8,275 nt of DNA from Bacteroidales bacterium (lineage in GTDB: Bacteria; Bacteroidota; Bacteroidia; Bacteroidales; Bacteroidaceae), in NCBI GenBank assembly GCA_004557185.1, contig SFEP01000082.1, positions 1 through 8,275 of the forward strand. The letters run 5' to 3'. Of this stretch, positions 1-6,538 are shown piece after piece. How positions within the stretch are numbered: position 1 is the stretch's first letter; each line of letters opens with the position of its first letter. The translations under genes were made by a program, and so were the position numbers. The notes beneath the pieces are model-generated. The model searched no databases, had not been told where the DNA came from, and saw nothing but the letters and a program-made list of their open reading frames with translations.

Positions 1-42
1 GATTTTTTTGCGAAATTTGCGGTCGCATTTATTACAAGAAAC

Positions 43-720
43 ATGAATAAGAAGATTTTCGTACCGGTATGCCTTGCCGGTTGCCTGATGTGGACGGGAT
101 GCACCACCACAAGCGGTTCACAAGGCACGCAGTCGGCGCTGGCAGGCGCTTTGTTGCAGGGCGCTGCACAGCAGACTACCAGCAATGCAAGTAGCACGCA
201 GGGCAGCGGTTTGGCTGCACTGCTCAGCAGCGTGCTTGGCGGTAGCCTCACACTCAGTGAGCAGAGCATTCGGGGCACCTGGAACTATGTGGGTGCTGAC
301 TGTGTGTTCGAAAGCGAAAACTGGCTGATGAAGGCTGGCGGCGAGGTGGCTGCCACTCGCATTGAGAAAGAACTTAACTCCACCTTCGCCAAAATCGGTA
401 TCAAGCAGGGCGCATGCTCCTACACCTTCAATGCCGACAGAACCTACACTGCCGTCATCGGTGGACGCACCATTCAGGGTACGTACACGCTGAACGCGCA
501 GAACAAGACCATCGAACTCACCTATCTGGCCGGCTTGAAGAAGGTGACTGCACACGTGGCCATGCAGGGCGGCAAGTTGAGCCTGCTGGTGGACAGCAGC
601 AAACTCCTCGCCGTGCTTAAGGCCGTGTCGGCTCTCTCGTCGGGCAGCACGATGCAGACGGCCTCTTCGCTCCTCAGCCAGTATGACGGCATGCTGATTG
701 GCATGCAGATGAGCAAGTAA
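43..720 (+). CDS. DUF4923 family lipoprotein
   Basis: A 225-residue protein of unknown function that I recognise as DUF4923, a Bacteroidales family. The N-terminus (MNKK, then a hydrophobic run) is a lipoprotein-type signal. Two cysteines could be the lipidated one: Cys14 in LAGC, a perfect lipobox after a very short hydrophobic core, or Cys20 in WTGC, a better-spaced site with an unusual Trp at -3. Residues 21-70 are a low-complexity Ser/Thr/Gln/Ala/Gly linker. The conserved domain starts near residue 77 with GTWNYVGADCVFESENW, continues through an AGGEVAATRIEKEL helix and KIGIKQGACSYTFN, and ends in a beta-rich part (GGRTIQGTYTLN, LSLLVDSSKLLAVLKAV). The acidic residues after Cys expected for surface export in Bacteroidetes are missing, so a periplasm-facing location is more likely (inference). 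It stands alone on its strand. The ATG at 43 is the only start that keeps the signal. Confidence 0.9.
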   Translation: MNKKIFVPVCLAGCLMWTGCTTTSGSQGTQSALAGALLQGAAQQTTSNASSTQGSGLAALLSSVLGGSLTLSEQSIRGTWNYVGADCVFESENWLMKAGGEVAATRIEKELNSTFAKIGIKQGACSYTFNADRTYTAVIGGRTIQGTYTLNAQNKTIELTYLAGLKKVTAHVAMQGGKLSLLVDSSKLLAVLKAVSALSSGSTMQTASSLLSQYDGMLIGMQMSK

Positions 721-773
721 GAGCCATTCACCACGTCCCTCAGGTACACCGCTGTGCTGAGGAGGACATGAAA

Positions 774-819
774 ACAGGCGGAGATGCTTCCCCTCGATGG
801 AGGAGGCATCTCCGCCTGT
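774..819. terminator. Shared hairpin between convergent genes
   Basis: Perfect 14-base arms at 774-787 and 806-819 (ACAGGCGGAGATGC and its complement). Pairing continues inward through a T-G wobble, T-A and two G-C pairs, then two more G-C pairs if A801 is bulged, so nearly the whole element is stem. Read on the minus strand the stem is followed by TTTT, which suits termination of the DUF554 transcript. Read on the plus strand it is followed only by GTTG, so its use for the DUF4923 gene is less certain. It lies in the 164-base gap between two convergent stop codons. Confidence 0.75.
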
Positions 820-884
820 GTTGCGTAGTGCGGCGGGCGCTATGAATGCCGGTCGGTGTGCGCTTTACCCGTCAAGGTACCGTT

Positions 885-1562
885 TCAGCACAGCGACTTG
901 ATGGCAAAGAAGAGTATGGGCATGATCAGGGCGGGCATCAGGTTGATGGTTTTGCAGTCCTTAATGTTCAAAATGCCTAAGCCAGAGGCGGCAATGAGGA
1001 TGCCGCCCACCAGCGACACCTCAGAGATAAGTTCCTCGGAGATGAACGACTGCGAGAGTTTGGCAATGCCGTAGATGGACGACATCCAAATGAAGACCAC
1101 GACGGCAGTGACGGCTGTGCCGAAACCATAGGACGAGGAGATGACGATCATCGTGACGAGGTTCAGCGTGGCGGCCGTCATGAGGTAGGTGTTGTCATCG
1201 TAGAGTGCGCTCATCACGGGCCCCATCATGGCCAGCGTACCCACGCAGCACATCAGGATGGCGGTGGTGATGCCCTCCGCCAGGTTGGAGGTCGACATGC
1301 TGCGGGTGGCGTTCTCCATGTGCTGGTCGAGGCGCAGCAACGTGCCGAGCAAACCGCCCAGCGAGAGGCAGAAGATAAAGAGCACGGGGTAGTGCGTTTT
1401 CTGCATGCTGGCCATGGCTACATTGCAGCCCAGCACGAGGGCGCAGAGGCCCATGGCCGTGTTCAGCACGTTGATGTATTTCTGCCGAATACCCTTGCGG
1501 GCAACAGCGCCGATAGCACTACCAATGATGATGGCTGCTGCGTTGATAAAAATGGCAATCAC
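885..1562 (-). CDS. DUF554 family membrane protein
   Basis: A 225-residue, very hydrophobic inner-membrane protein matching DUF554, a widespread family sometimes called a putative membrane transporter; its substrate is unknown. Visible family features are the N-terminal FINAAAIIIGSAIG segment, a GLCALVLG helix near residues 38-45, LGGLLGTLLRLD at 68-79, CCVGTLAMMGPVMSALYDD at 105-123, SYGFGTAVTAVVVF near 144-157, and a C-terminal SLVGGILIAASGLGILNI followed by NLMPALIMPILF. I count about six or seven membrane segments. I chose the GTG at 1562 because the family begins directly with this first membrane helix and 225 residues is the normal length. An ATG at 1670 would add 36 unhelpful basic residues and overlap the upstream gene. 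The KS-x-LD motif I associate with many DUF554 members reads TAATLN here (residues 129-134). It is last in the minus-strand group, with the hairpin at 774-819 downstream. Confidence 0.85.
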   Translation of the reverse strand: MIAIFINAAAIIIGSAIGAVARKGIRQKYINVLNTAMGLCALVLGCNVAMASMQKTHYPVLFIFCLSLGGLLGTLLRLDQHMENATRSMSTSNLAEGITTAILMCCVGTLAMMGPVMSALYDDNTYLMTAATLNLVTMIVISSSYGFGTAVTAVVVFIWMSSIYGIAKLSQSFISEELISEVSLVGGILIAASGLGILNIKDCKTINLMPALIMPILFFAIKSLC

Positions 1563-1638
1563 GGTGTGGAAGGTGGGGGGATGATGTGTAAAGGCGTGGT
1601 GGCAGGCGCTACGTTTCGTGGCCTGCGCTTGTGCCTGC

Positions 1639-2526
1639 TTATTTGGCCATGTGCACCGACCCCTGGCCAATCATCTGCCCGTCGGCAAAGATGTGGGCCG
1701 TGTAGGTGCCGGCGCTGAGAAATTCGCTGATGGGTACGTAGATGGTGAGGTGCGTGTCCTGCCCGTTGTATTCCACGGCGCGGCAGGCCGAGTAGCCTAT
1801 GTGCCGGTTTTCGTAGGCAAAGGTTCCGCTCTCGGCCGCAATCTGCTGGTTGGGCTTGAGCAGACGCACGTAGACGGTGCGCTGTCCGGCCTGGGCCGTC
1901 ACGTTGCGGGCAATGGTGAAGTTCACGGCGAAGCGTTTGATGTCTTTGCTCTTTTTGGCAGCCTTACCGTTGCTCTTGAGTGCGCTGATGGTGATGCCCG
2001 TAGCGTTCAGTTGGGCGGCAATGGCCACCTTCTCGTTGAGGGCGCTGTTTTGGGCGTGAATGTTCACGTTCTCCTCGCGGGTCCGCTGGGCGTCGGCCAA
2101 AGCCTGGTCGCGCTCGCCGCGCAGTTCTTGGTTAAGGCGTTGCAGCGAGTCCACTTGGTGAATGTAGTCGCGCAGCACGGCACGTACGGTGGCGAGTTCC
2201 TTTTTCAGACGCAGAATTTCGGCCGAACTGCTCGACTTCAGGTTTTTCAGTTCCTTGAGCAACTGTTCGGCGCGTGCCTGCTCGGCCTCGAGTTTGGCCA
2301 CGAGCGAGTCGTTCTGCACGTTTTTCTTGAGTTCGCCGTATTGGCTGGCAAATTCGGCATACTGGTTCTCCATCTCCTTCTTGTCGAGTTCGGCAAGTTG
2401 GCGGAGTTCTTCGAGTTCGCGCTCCTTGTCGGCAAGTTTCTTCGAGTCGGAGTTGCAGCCAGCCATGAAGCACGGCAGCGCCAGGGCAGCAGCGAACAGG
2501 GTGGGGAGGATACGTGAGTATTTCAT
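1639..2526 (-). CDS. Coiled-coil lipoprotein, function unknown
   Basis: A 295-residue predicted lipoprotein that I cannot assign to a characterised family. Residues 1-23 are a textbook signal peptide ending in MAGC, with Cys24 lipidated. Residues 29-170 are Lys/Glu/Leu/Gln-rich with heptad-like spacing and almost no Gly or Pro, so a long coiled coil. From about residue 176 the sequence changes to alternating beta-type strands: FAVNFTIARN, TVYVRLLKPN, THLTIYVPISEF, TYTAHIFADGQMIGQGSV. This suggests a compact C-terminal beta domain like one I have seen on other Bacteroidetes hypothetical proteins. It probably acts as an envelope spacer or scaffold (inference). The start at 2526 is chosen for the signal peptide. 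An in-frame ATG at 2595 follows AAGGAGG by six bases but would bury the signal behind 23 residues. It sits 121 bases after DUF975 and 76 bases before DUF554. Confidence 0.8.
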   Translation of the reverse strand: MKYSRILPTLFAAALALPCFMAGCNSDSKKLADKERELEELRQLAELDKKEMENQYAEFASQYGELKKNVQNDSLVAKLEAEQARAEQLLKELKNLKSSSSAEILRLKKELATVRAVLRDYIHQVDSLQRLNQELRGERDQALADAQRTREENVNIHAQNSALNEKVAIAAQLNATGITISALKSNGKAAKKSKDIKRFAVNFTIARNVTAQAGQRTVYVRLLKPNQQIAAESGTFAYENRHIGYSACRAVEYNGQDTHLTIYVPISEFLSAGTYTAHIFADGQMIGQGSVHMAK

Positions 2527-2647
2527 GGTGAAACTGAGGGTGGGGTAGAAATGCTTGTAAATGGGACTTTGGCGAAAAAGCAGCGCATCGGCCATGCATG
2601 TCCTCCTTGCGGTGGGGCGGTGCATTGCCGGTGCGCTGTGTGTGGTT

Positions 2648-3334
2648 TTACAGGGTGGCCTGCTGGGGTGCTTCGGCAGCCTGCTGTGCTTCGAAGTCGG
2701 CGCGGGCGTCCTCATAGAAGGCTGCGAATGCCGACTGCATGTAGGGAGTGAGCCACAGTACGCCGATGCCGCAGGTGAGTATGGCCAAGAGACCCCAGCC
2801 GATGAAACTCAGGTAGAGGCAGAACAGATGCCAGCGGCGACCCTTCATCATGGCGCTGCTCTTGGCCAGCACCTCGCGGGCGCCGAGGGTGGGCTCGTCT
2901 TTCAGGATAAAGGGAGCCATGGCATACGAAAAGGCTTTCAGAATGCCGGGGACGATGAGCAGGAGCATCCAGAGGAAGATGAAGATGTACATCAGCAGAT
3001 AAGTGCGCAGAATGCGGGTGTAGCGGCCACCCGTAAAGCCTTCGAACAGCCCGTCGAAACTGATGGTGCCCCCGCGGTGCAGGTCGAGGAACATGGTGCT
3101 GATGCCCCACTGCATGGGCAGGAAGATGATGGAGAGCACCAGTGTCGTGCTGCTCAGCAGCGTGAGCAGACTCGGTTCAACGCCGGGCTGTAACTTCAGG
3201 AAGTCAGCTGCTTGCGACGGTATTCCCAAGACACAGCAGATGAGCATATAGACCAACATGATGGCAGCGGCTGTGCCCCAGTTGTCGGAGAGGGCCTGGC
3301 GGCCAGCGGCGCGGAGTTCTTTGCAGGATAACAT
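2648..3334 (-). CDS. DUF975 family membrane protein
   Basis: A 228-residue inner-membrane protein of the DUF975 family, whose function is unknown. The N-terminal cytoplasmic helix (ELRAAGRQALSDNWG, residues 6-20) leads into the first membrane segment, as is typical of the family. The diagnostic core is at residues 125-199: LLIVPGILKAFSYAMAPFIL, then the amphipathic AREVLAKSSAMMKGRRWHLF helix, then LSFIGWGLLAILTCGIGVLW and LTPYMQSAFAAFY. About five or six membrane segments are visible, followed by a short Ala/Gln-rich tail (210-228). The ATG at 3334 is preferred; a TTG at 3361 would add nine residues (MFIHQTIYI) with no family support. It follows ilvE on the same strand after 124 bases. A weak -7 candidate (TAGTATTG, 3359-3366 on the minus strand, one mismatch) would allow separate transcription. 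Confidence 0.87.
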   Translation of the reverse strand: MLSCKELRAAGRQALSDNWGTAAAIMLVYMLICCVLGIPSQAADFLKLQPGVEPSLLTLLSSTTLVLSIIFLPMQWGISTMFLDLHRGGTISFDGLFEGFTGGRYTRILRTYLLMYIFIFLWMLLLIVPGILKAFSYAMAPFILKDEPTLGAREVLAKSSAMMKGRRWHLFCLYLSFIGWGLLAILTCGIGVLWLTPYMQSAFAAFYEDARADFEAQQAAEAPQQATL

Positions 3335-3410
3335 AATGTAAATGGTTTGATGGATGAACAATACTAAAGCGCTACACGTGCCGTGCTACTCAGGAGGCTT
3401 TTATTTTCAA

Positions 3411-3435
3411 TGTTTTGCCAGATTGTTTTGCCAGA
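3411..3435. repeat. Two tandem 12-base repeats, 13-base period
   Basis: TGTTTTGCCAGA occurs at 3411-3422 and again at 3424-3435, separated by one T. The pair lies between the ilvE stop and the DUF975 start. It could be a binding site for a dimeric regulator or a slippage duplication. I see no hairpin with a T tract here, so it is not an evident ilvE terminator. Confidence 0.6.
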
Positions 3436-3458
3436 GGATTTGAATAGCGCATACTCCT

Positions 3459-4478
3459 TTACGCAATCACCGTGACCCAGCCGTGTTTGTCGGGCTCGAT
3501 GCCATATTGTATGTCGCGCAGCAGTTTATAGAGTTTGGCCGACCACGGACCGGGCTCGCCGTTCTTTGCTATGACGTAGCTCTTGCCGTTTTCCAAGTCG
3601 TCGATTTTGCGGATGGGACTGATGACGGCCGCCGTGCCGCAGGCTCCCGCCTCTTCGAAGGTAGAGAGTTCCTCCTCGGGGATGGGGCGCACCTCTACCT
3701 GAAGCCCCAGGTCGAGGGCCAACTGCTGCAGGCTGCGGTTGGTGATGGAGGGGAGGATGGACGAGGATTTCGGCGTGATGTACTTCCCCTCCTTGATGCC
3801 GAAGAAGTTGGCAGCGCCGCATTCGTCGATGTACTTCTTCTCACGGGCGTCGAGGTAGAACTCCGACGCGTAGCCTGCCTCGTGGGCTATCTGGTTGGCC
3901 TTGAGGCTGGCTGCGTAGTTTCCGCCCACCTTGTAGCGGCCCGTGCCAAGCGGTGCGGCGCGGTCGTATTCGCGTATGATAACGTAGTCGTTGGTGGCAA
4001 AACCGCCCTTGAAGTAAGGACCTACGGGCGTCACGAATATCATGAACAGGTATTCGTCGGTGGGATGAACGCCCACCTGCGCCCCAGTGCCGATGAGCAG
4101 CGGACGGATGTAGAGCGAAGCACCGCTCTCGTAGGGCGGAATGAAACGCTCGTTGAGCATCACCACCTTGCGCACCATCTCCTCGAAGCGTTCGGTAGGC
4201 AGTTCGGGCATCATGATGCCGCGGCAGGTGCTCTGCAGGCGCTCGGCGTTGTCCTTGATGCGGAAGGCACGCACGTGGCCGTCGGGGCAGCGAAAGGCTT
4301 TCAGCCCCTCAAACGCCTCCTGGCCGTAGTGCAGGCAGGTGGCAGCCATGTGTATGTTGATGATTTCGGATGACGAAACCTCTATCTCACCCCATTGGCC
4401 GTTGCGGTAGTAGCAACGCACGTTGTAGTCGGTCTTCAGGTAGCCGAACTTCAAGTTAGCCCAATCAATCTGTTCCAT
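3459..4478 (-). CDS. ilvE: Branched-chain amino acid aminotransferase
   Basis: A 339-residue PLP-dependent aminotransferase of fold type IV (EC 2.6.1.42) that interconverts Leu, Ile and Val with their 2-oxo acids using glutamate/2-oxoglutarate. It is cytoplasmic and catalyses the last step of branched-chain amino acid synthesis. It matches the longer BCAT subgroup also found in Bacteroides and eukaryotes. The catalytic Schiff-base lysine is Lys183 in GTGRYKVGGNYAAS. The class IV signature is at 219-253 (ECGAANFFGIKEG, then ITPKSSSILPSITNRSL), and the cofactor-phosphate segment GTAAVISPI is at 281-289. Substrate-pocket residues appear in HYGQEAFEGLKAFR (50-63) and in SLYIRPLLIGTG (121-132). 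Length is normal and the protein ends at an intact IPEEEL...GWVTVIA tail. The ATG at 4478 (MEQIDWANLKFGY) fits homologues; the frame upstream is open to 4586 but encodes Cys/Arg-rich non-conserved sequence. It is first in the minus-strand group. Confidence 0.96.
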   Translation of the reverse strand: MEQIDWANLKFGYLKTDYNVRCYYRNGQWGEIEVSSSEIINIHMAATCLHYGQEAFEGLKAFRCPDGHVRAFRIKDNAERLQSTCRGIMMPELPTERFEEMVRKVVMLNERFIPPYESGASLYIRPLLIGTGAQVGVHPTDEYLFMIFVTPVGPYFKGGFATNDYVIIREYDRAAPLGTGRYKVGGNYAASLKANQIAHEAGYASEFYLDAREKKYIDECGAANFFGIKEGKYITPKSSSILPSITNRSLQQLALDLGLQVEVRPIPEEELSTFEEAGACGTAAVISPIRKIDDLENGKSYVIAKNGEPGPWSAKLYKLLRDIQYGIEPDKHGWVTVIA

Positions 4479-4515
4479 AGTGCTGATGATAAAGAAATGC
4501 TGTGTACCAGATGCC

Positions 4516-4564
4516 ATGCCTGCACACACTAAGCGCAAGCCGTGCGGGGCGCAACGGCAGGCAT
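4516..4564 (-). promoter_or_regulatory. ilvE leader stem-loop
   Basis: ATGCCTGC at 4516-4523 and its exact complement at 4557-4564 can form an 8-base stem in the presumed ilvE leader RNA. Inside the loop, minus-strand CCG-T-TGC and GCA-CGG can pair around GCCCC with a single bulged T. No U tract follows, so this is not a standard terminator. It could mask a site or set mRNA stability; the role is inferred only from its position 38 bases upstream of the ilvE start. Confidence 0.45.
4529..4564 (-). CDS. Possible 11-codon upstream ORF before ilvE
   Basis: On the minus strand an ATG at 4564 opens MPAVAPRTACA and stops at TAG (4531-4529), 50 bases before the ilvE start. The ATG lies on the first arm of the leader hairpin, and the stop sits just before the second arm. 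A ribosome on this ORF would therefore keep the hairpin open. The peptide is Ala-rich with one Val and no Ile or Leu, so it is not a classic branched-chain leader peptide. It has no Shine-Dalgarno site, which is normal in this phylum. Chance occurrence is quite possible. Confidence 0.25.
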   Translation of the reverse strand: MPAVAPRTACA

Positions 4565-4583
4565 TACAATCTGTTCTGGCTGG

Positions 4584-4591
4584 CAAAAATA
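4584..4591 (-). promoter_or_regulatory. Putative ilvE promoter -7 box
   Basis: On the minus strand this reads TATTTTTG, a full match to the Bacteroidetes TAnnTTTG box, followed by CC. It would start a transcript near 4578 with a leader of about 100 bases before ilvE. The -33 element is not clear: the nearest TTTG (4604-4607) is only 12 bases upstream instead of about 19-20. No other full match was noticed upstream of ilvE. Confidence 0.5.
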
Positions 4592-4772
4592 CACATTATC
4601 TCCCAAAGGTTGCCCTTTTTTGCCTGGATTTCATCCCACCTTTCTCGCCCAGGTCATGATGGAGCGCGCTCCTCACGGCTCATTCGGCTTCGCTGAAAGG
4701 CTAATTCCCACCTCTGCTTCCTTTGCCCTGCACTTTCCTCCGAATGGCGATGCGCCGCTTCCCTCAGAGCCA
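4592..4772. other. Spacer with no recognised feature
   Basis: This is the central part of the divergent spacer between ilvE and exbB. Open frames cross it on the plus strand, but their translations are Pro/Ser/Arg-rich, show no domain and run through the inverted repeat, so I do not call a gene. I see no tRNA, riboswitch-like or mobile-element signature. Confidence 0.5.
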
Positions 4773-4841
4773 CCACTCCTTATATATAATATGGAGAAGA
4801 CTTGCCCCTCCACAGCACCTTTATTATTATATAAGGAGTGG
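4773..4841. repeat. 14-base inverted repeat with nested hairpin
   Basis: CCACTCCTTATATA at 4773-4786 is the exact complement of 4828-4841, separated by 41 bases. Pairing extends outward by three more base pairs if one A (4772) is bulged. Inside the loop TGGAG (4792-4796) can pair with CTCCA (4808-4812). The right arm GGAGTGGGGC (4835-4844) can instead pair with GCCCCTCC (4804-4811) with a two-base bulge, so two folds compete. No T tract follows on either strand. It may be a small mobile-repeat copy, a leader RNA element or an operator. Confidence 0.6.
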
Positions 4842-4922
4842 GGCTTGTAACAAACTTGCGAAATGCCATCAGAAATGAAAAAAATAGGCATGTTGGATAG
4901 GGCCGGTTTTCATTTTAATATA

Positions 4923-4930
4923 TATCTTTG
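4923..4930 (+). promoter_or_regulatory. Promoter -7 box of the exb-tonB operon
   Basis: TATCTTTG is a full match to the Bacteroidetes TAnnTTTG box, followed by CCCC in an otherwise AT-rich context. The -33 element is poor: a TTG at 4893-4895 is 27 bases upstream, longer than usual. A start near 4936 would give a leader of about 90 bases that is strikingly A-rich before the exbB ATG, as often seen for well-translated Bacteroidetes genes lacking Shine-Dalgarno sites. TTTGCC (4927-4932) can also pair with GGCAAA (4944-4949), overlapping the box. Confidence 0.65.
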
Positions 4931-5025
4931 CCCCGACGATATAGGCAAAAGAAGAAACGAACGTAAACAAACATTTGAGAACCAAGTAAAAACCAAAAAT
5001 TCCAATCAATTAATTATTTAAAACA

Positions 5026-5892
5026 ATGGCAACAACAAATGCTACCGCACCCAAGGGTGCAACCAAGAAACAATCCGCAGGTTTCACCGGCATCAAGTCG
5101 GGTCTCTCCGTGATTATCGCATGCGGCATTATCGCAGTCTGCATCTACCTGTTCGGATTCGGTCACATGTCCAACTTCAAGGGTGCTGAAAACGCTTCGG
5201 CCGCTTTCTCCTTCCTTGCTGATGGCGAGTATGAGCCTAATGGTCTCGTAGGTACGGTTTACAAAGGCGGTTTCGTGGTGCCTATCATCTGGACGCTGTG
5301 TCTCACCGTTGTAGCCCTCGCCATTGAGCGTTTCTTCGCTATCCGCAACGCTTACGGCCGCACTTCTCTCACCAAGTTCGTGACCGAAATCAAGGCTGCT
5401 CTCGCTGCCAACGACCTCGTAAAAGCTCAGCAGCTCTGCGACAAGCAGCGTGGTTCTGTGGCTAACGTAGTAAGCTCTACCTTGAAGAAGTACAAGGAAA
5501 TGGAAGAGAACACCCAGCTCACCAAGGAGCAGAAGATCATCGCCATTCAGAAGGAACTCGAAGAAGCTACCGCTCTCGAAATGCCTATGATGCAGGAGAA
5601 CCTCCCCATCATCGGTACCATCGTTACCCTCGGTACGCTGACCGGTCTGTTCGGTACGGTGCTCGGTATGATTAAGTCGTTCTCCGCAATGGCCAGCGGC
5701 GATGGCGGTGCCGACTCTTCTGCCCTCTCTACCGGTATCTCTGAGGCACTTGTAAACACCGCCTCTGGTATCGCCACCGGTGCTCTCGCCGTTATCGCTT
5801 ACAACTACTACACCAACAAGATTGACCGTCTCACCTTCTCTCTCGACGAGGTAGGCTTCACCATTGTCGAAACTTTCTCGGCTACTCACTAA
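5026..5892 (+). CDS. exbB: ExbB/TolQ/MotA-type proton channel subunit
   Basis: A 288-residue inner-membrane protein that forms the pentameric channel of the ExbB-ExbD-TonB motor, coupling proton flow to outer-membrane transport. Membrane segments lie at about 26-46, 82-103, 194-217 and 240-262. The first is an added N-terminal helix followed by a periplasmic stretch (47-80). The other three match the standard ExbB helices. The family signature is in the third and fourth segments: TLGTLTGLFGTVLGMIKSF (201-219) and GISEALVNTASGIATGALAV (237-256). Residues 112-190 form the expected cytoplasmic helical domain, rich in Lys, Glu and Gln. The ATG at 5026 follows an A-rich leader. The choice of codons is narrow (many CTC, ACC, GGT, AAG), suggesting strong expression. 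It is first in a four-gene operon, 22 bases before the first exbD. Confidence 0.95.
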   Translation: MATTNATAPKGATKKQSAGFTGIKSGLSVIIACGIIAVCIYLFGFGHMSNFKGAENASAAFSFLADGEYEPNGLVGTVYKGGFVVPIIWTLCLTVVALAIERFFAIRNAYGRTSLTKFVTEIKAALAANDLVKAQQLCDKQRGSVANVVSSTLKKYKEMEENTQLTKEQKIIAIQKELEEATALEMPMMQENLPIIGTIVTLGTLTGLFGTVLGMIKSFSAMASGDGGADSSALSTGISEALVNTASGIATGALAVIAYNYYTNKIDRLTFSLDEVGFTIVETFSATH

Positions 5893-5914
5893 TACATAAA
5901 TAAGGTATTAAGAC

Positions 5915-6523
5915 ATGGGACGTTTTAAAGTAAAAAAACAAGATACGTTCATAGACATGACGCCTATGAGCGATGTCATGGTCCTGCTGCTTACCTTCTT
6001 TATGTTGACTGCCACTTTCGTCAAGGAAGAACCCATTAAGGTCAATGCCCCTGGCTCTGTCTCCGAGATTAAGATTCCTGAAAGCAACCTGCTCACTATC
6101 TTCGTTGAGAAAAACGGCAAAGTGTTCATGACCATGGACTCGCCCGAAAGCCTCACGAAGTTGGCCAACGGCATGGTGGAAGGCGATCACCTCAATCTCG
6201 ATGCTGCCGAAATCAAGGAATTCGCAATGGCGCCCACATTCGGCACACCGCTGAACACCATGAAAGGCTGGCTGGCTTCTGATTCCAAGAACGAAATCCT
6301 GACCAAAAACCAGGAAGCAGGCATTCCCTGTGATAGTCTGAACAATGAGTTGAAGATTTGGGTAAGCACAGCCCGTGAAGCGTGTGGCGAAGGTATGCGT
6401 ATTGCCATCAAGGCCGACAAGAATACTTCCTACGCCGTAATCAAACGAGTAATGGACTCTCTGCGTGAGATTGACGAAAACCGTTACAATCTCATCACCT
6501 CCCTCAAGGGAGCAGAGCAATAA
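5915..6523 (+). CDS. exbD: ExbD/TolR-type protein, first copy
   Basis: A 202-residue single-pass protein of the ExbD/TolR family, working inside the ExbB channel. The membrane helix FIDMTPMSDVMVLLLTFFML (12-31) carries the proton-relay aspartate, Asp20, in the PMSD motif. The periplasmic domain starts with strands at 41-73 (PIKVNAPG, LLTIFVEKNGKVF). It ends in the conserved fold MRIAIKADKNTSYAVIKRVM plus the DSLREI segment (161-186). Between them is an insert of about 80 residues (75-155) that makes the protein clearly longer than the roughly 140-residue E. coli ExbD. The only two cysteines, Cys139 and Cys157, lie in the periplasmic part and could form a disulfide (inference). It is 15 bases before the second exbD. 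Paired exbD genes are usual in Bacteroidetes. Confidence 0.94.
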   Translation: MGRFKVKKQDTFIDMTPMSDVMVLLLTFFMLTATFVKEEPIKVNAPGSVSEIKIPESNLLTIFVEKNGKVFMTMDSPESLTKLANGMVEGDHLNLDAAEIKEFAMAPTFGTPLNTMKGWLASDSKNEILTKNQEAGIPCDSLNNELKIWVSTAREACGEGMRIAIKADKNTSYAVIKRVMDSLREIDENRYNLITSLKGAEQ

Positions 6524-6538
6524 AACACACTGACAATT

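Noticed and set aside
1..42. A possible -7 box (GAAATTTG, 12-19) for the DUF4923 gene
   Set aside because: The first base is wrong, no -33 element can be placed within the window, and it is too close to the edge to judge.
768..845. A 25-codon plus-strand ORF starting MKTGGDASPRW just after AGGAGG
   Set aside because: It lies on the terminator hairpin, which explains its sequence; the spacing from AGGAGG to ATG is only two bases, and the peptide has no recognisable feature.
1599..1638. A GCAGGC/GCCTGC hairpin between the lipoprotein and DUF554 genes as a terminator
   Set aside because: The stem is only six bases, no T run follows, and several overlapping pairings are possible in this GC-rich gap.
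1618..2517. A 299-residue open frame on the plus strand opposite the coiled-coil lipoprotein
   Set aside because: It is the antisense shadow of a well-supported gene; the composition is Val/Leu/Gly-rich without domain signs.
3483..4373. A 296-residue open frame on the plus strand opposite ilvE
   Set aside because: Antisense of an unmistakable aminotransferase in a GC-rich region; no independent coding evidence.
4542..4850. A 102-residue plus-strand open frame in the divergent spacer
   Set aside because: It crosses the inverted repeat, is Pro/Ser-rich, lacks a promoter and resembles no family I know.
5014..5889. A 291-residue open frame on the minus strand opposite exbB
   Set aside because: Mirror of the highly biased exbB codons; it runs past the exbB start without any start signal or known domain.
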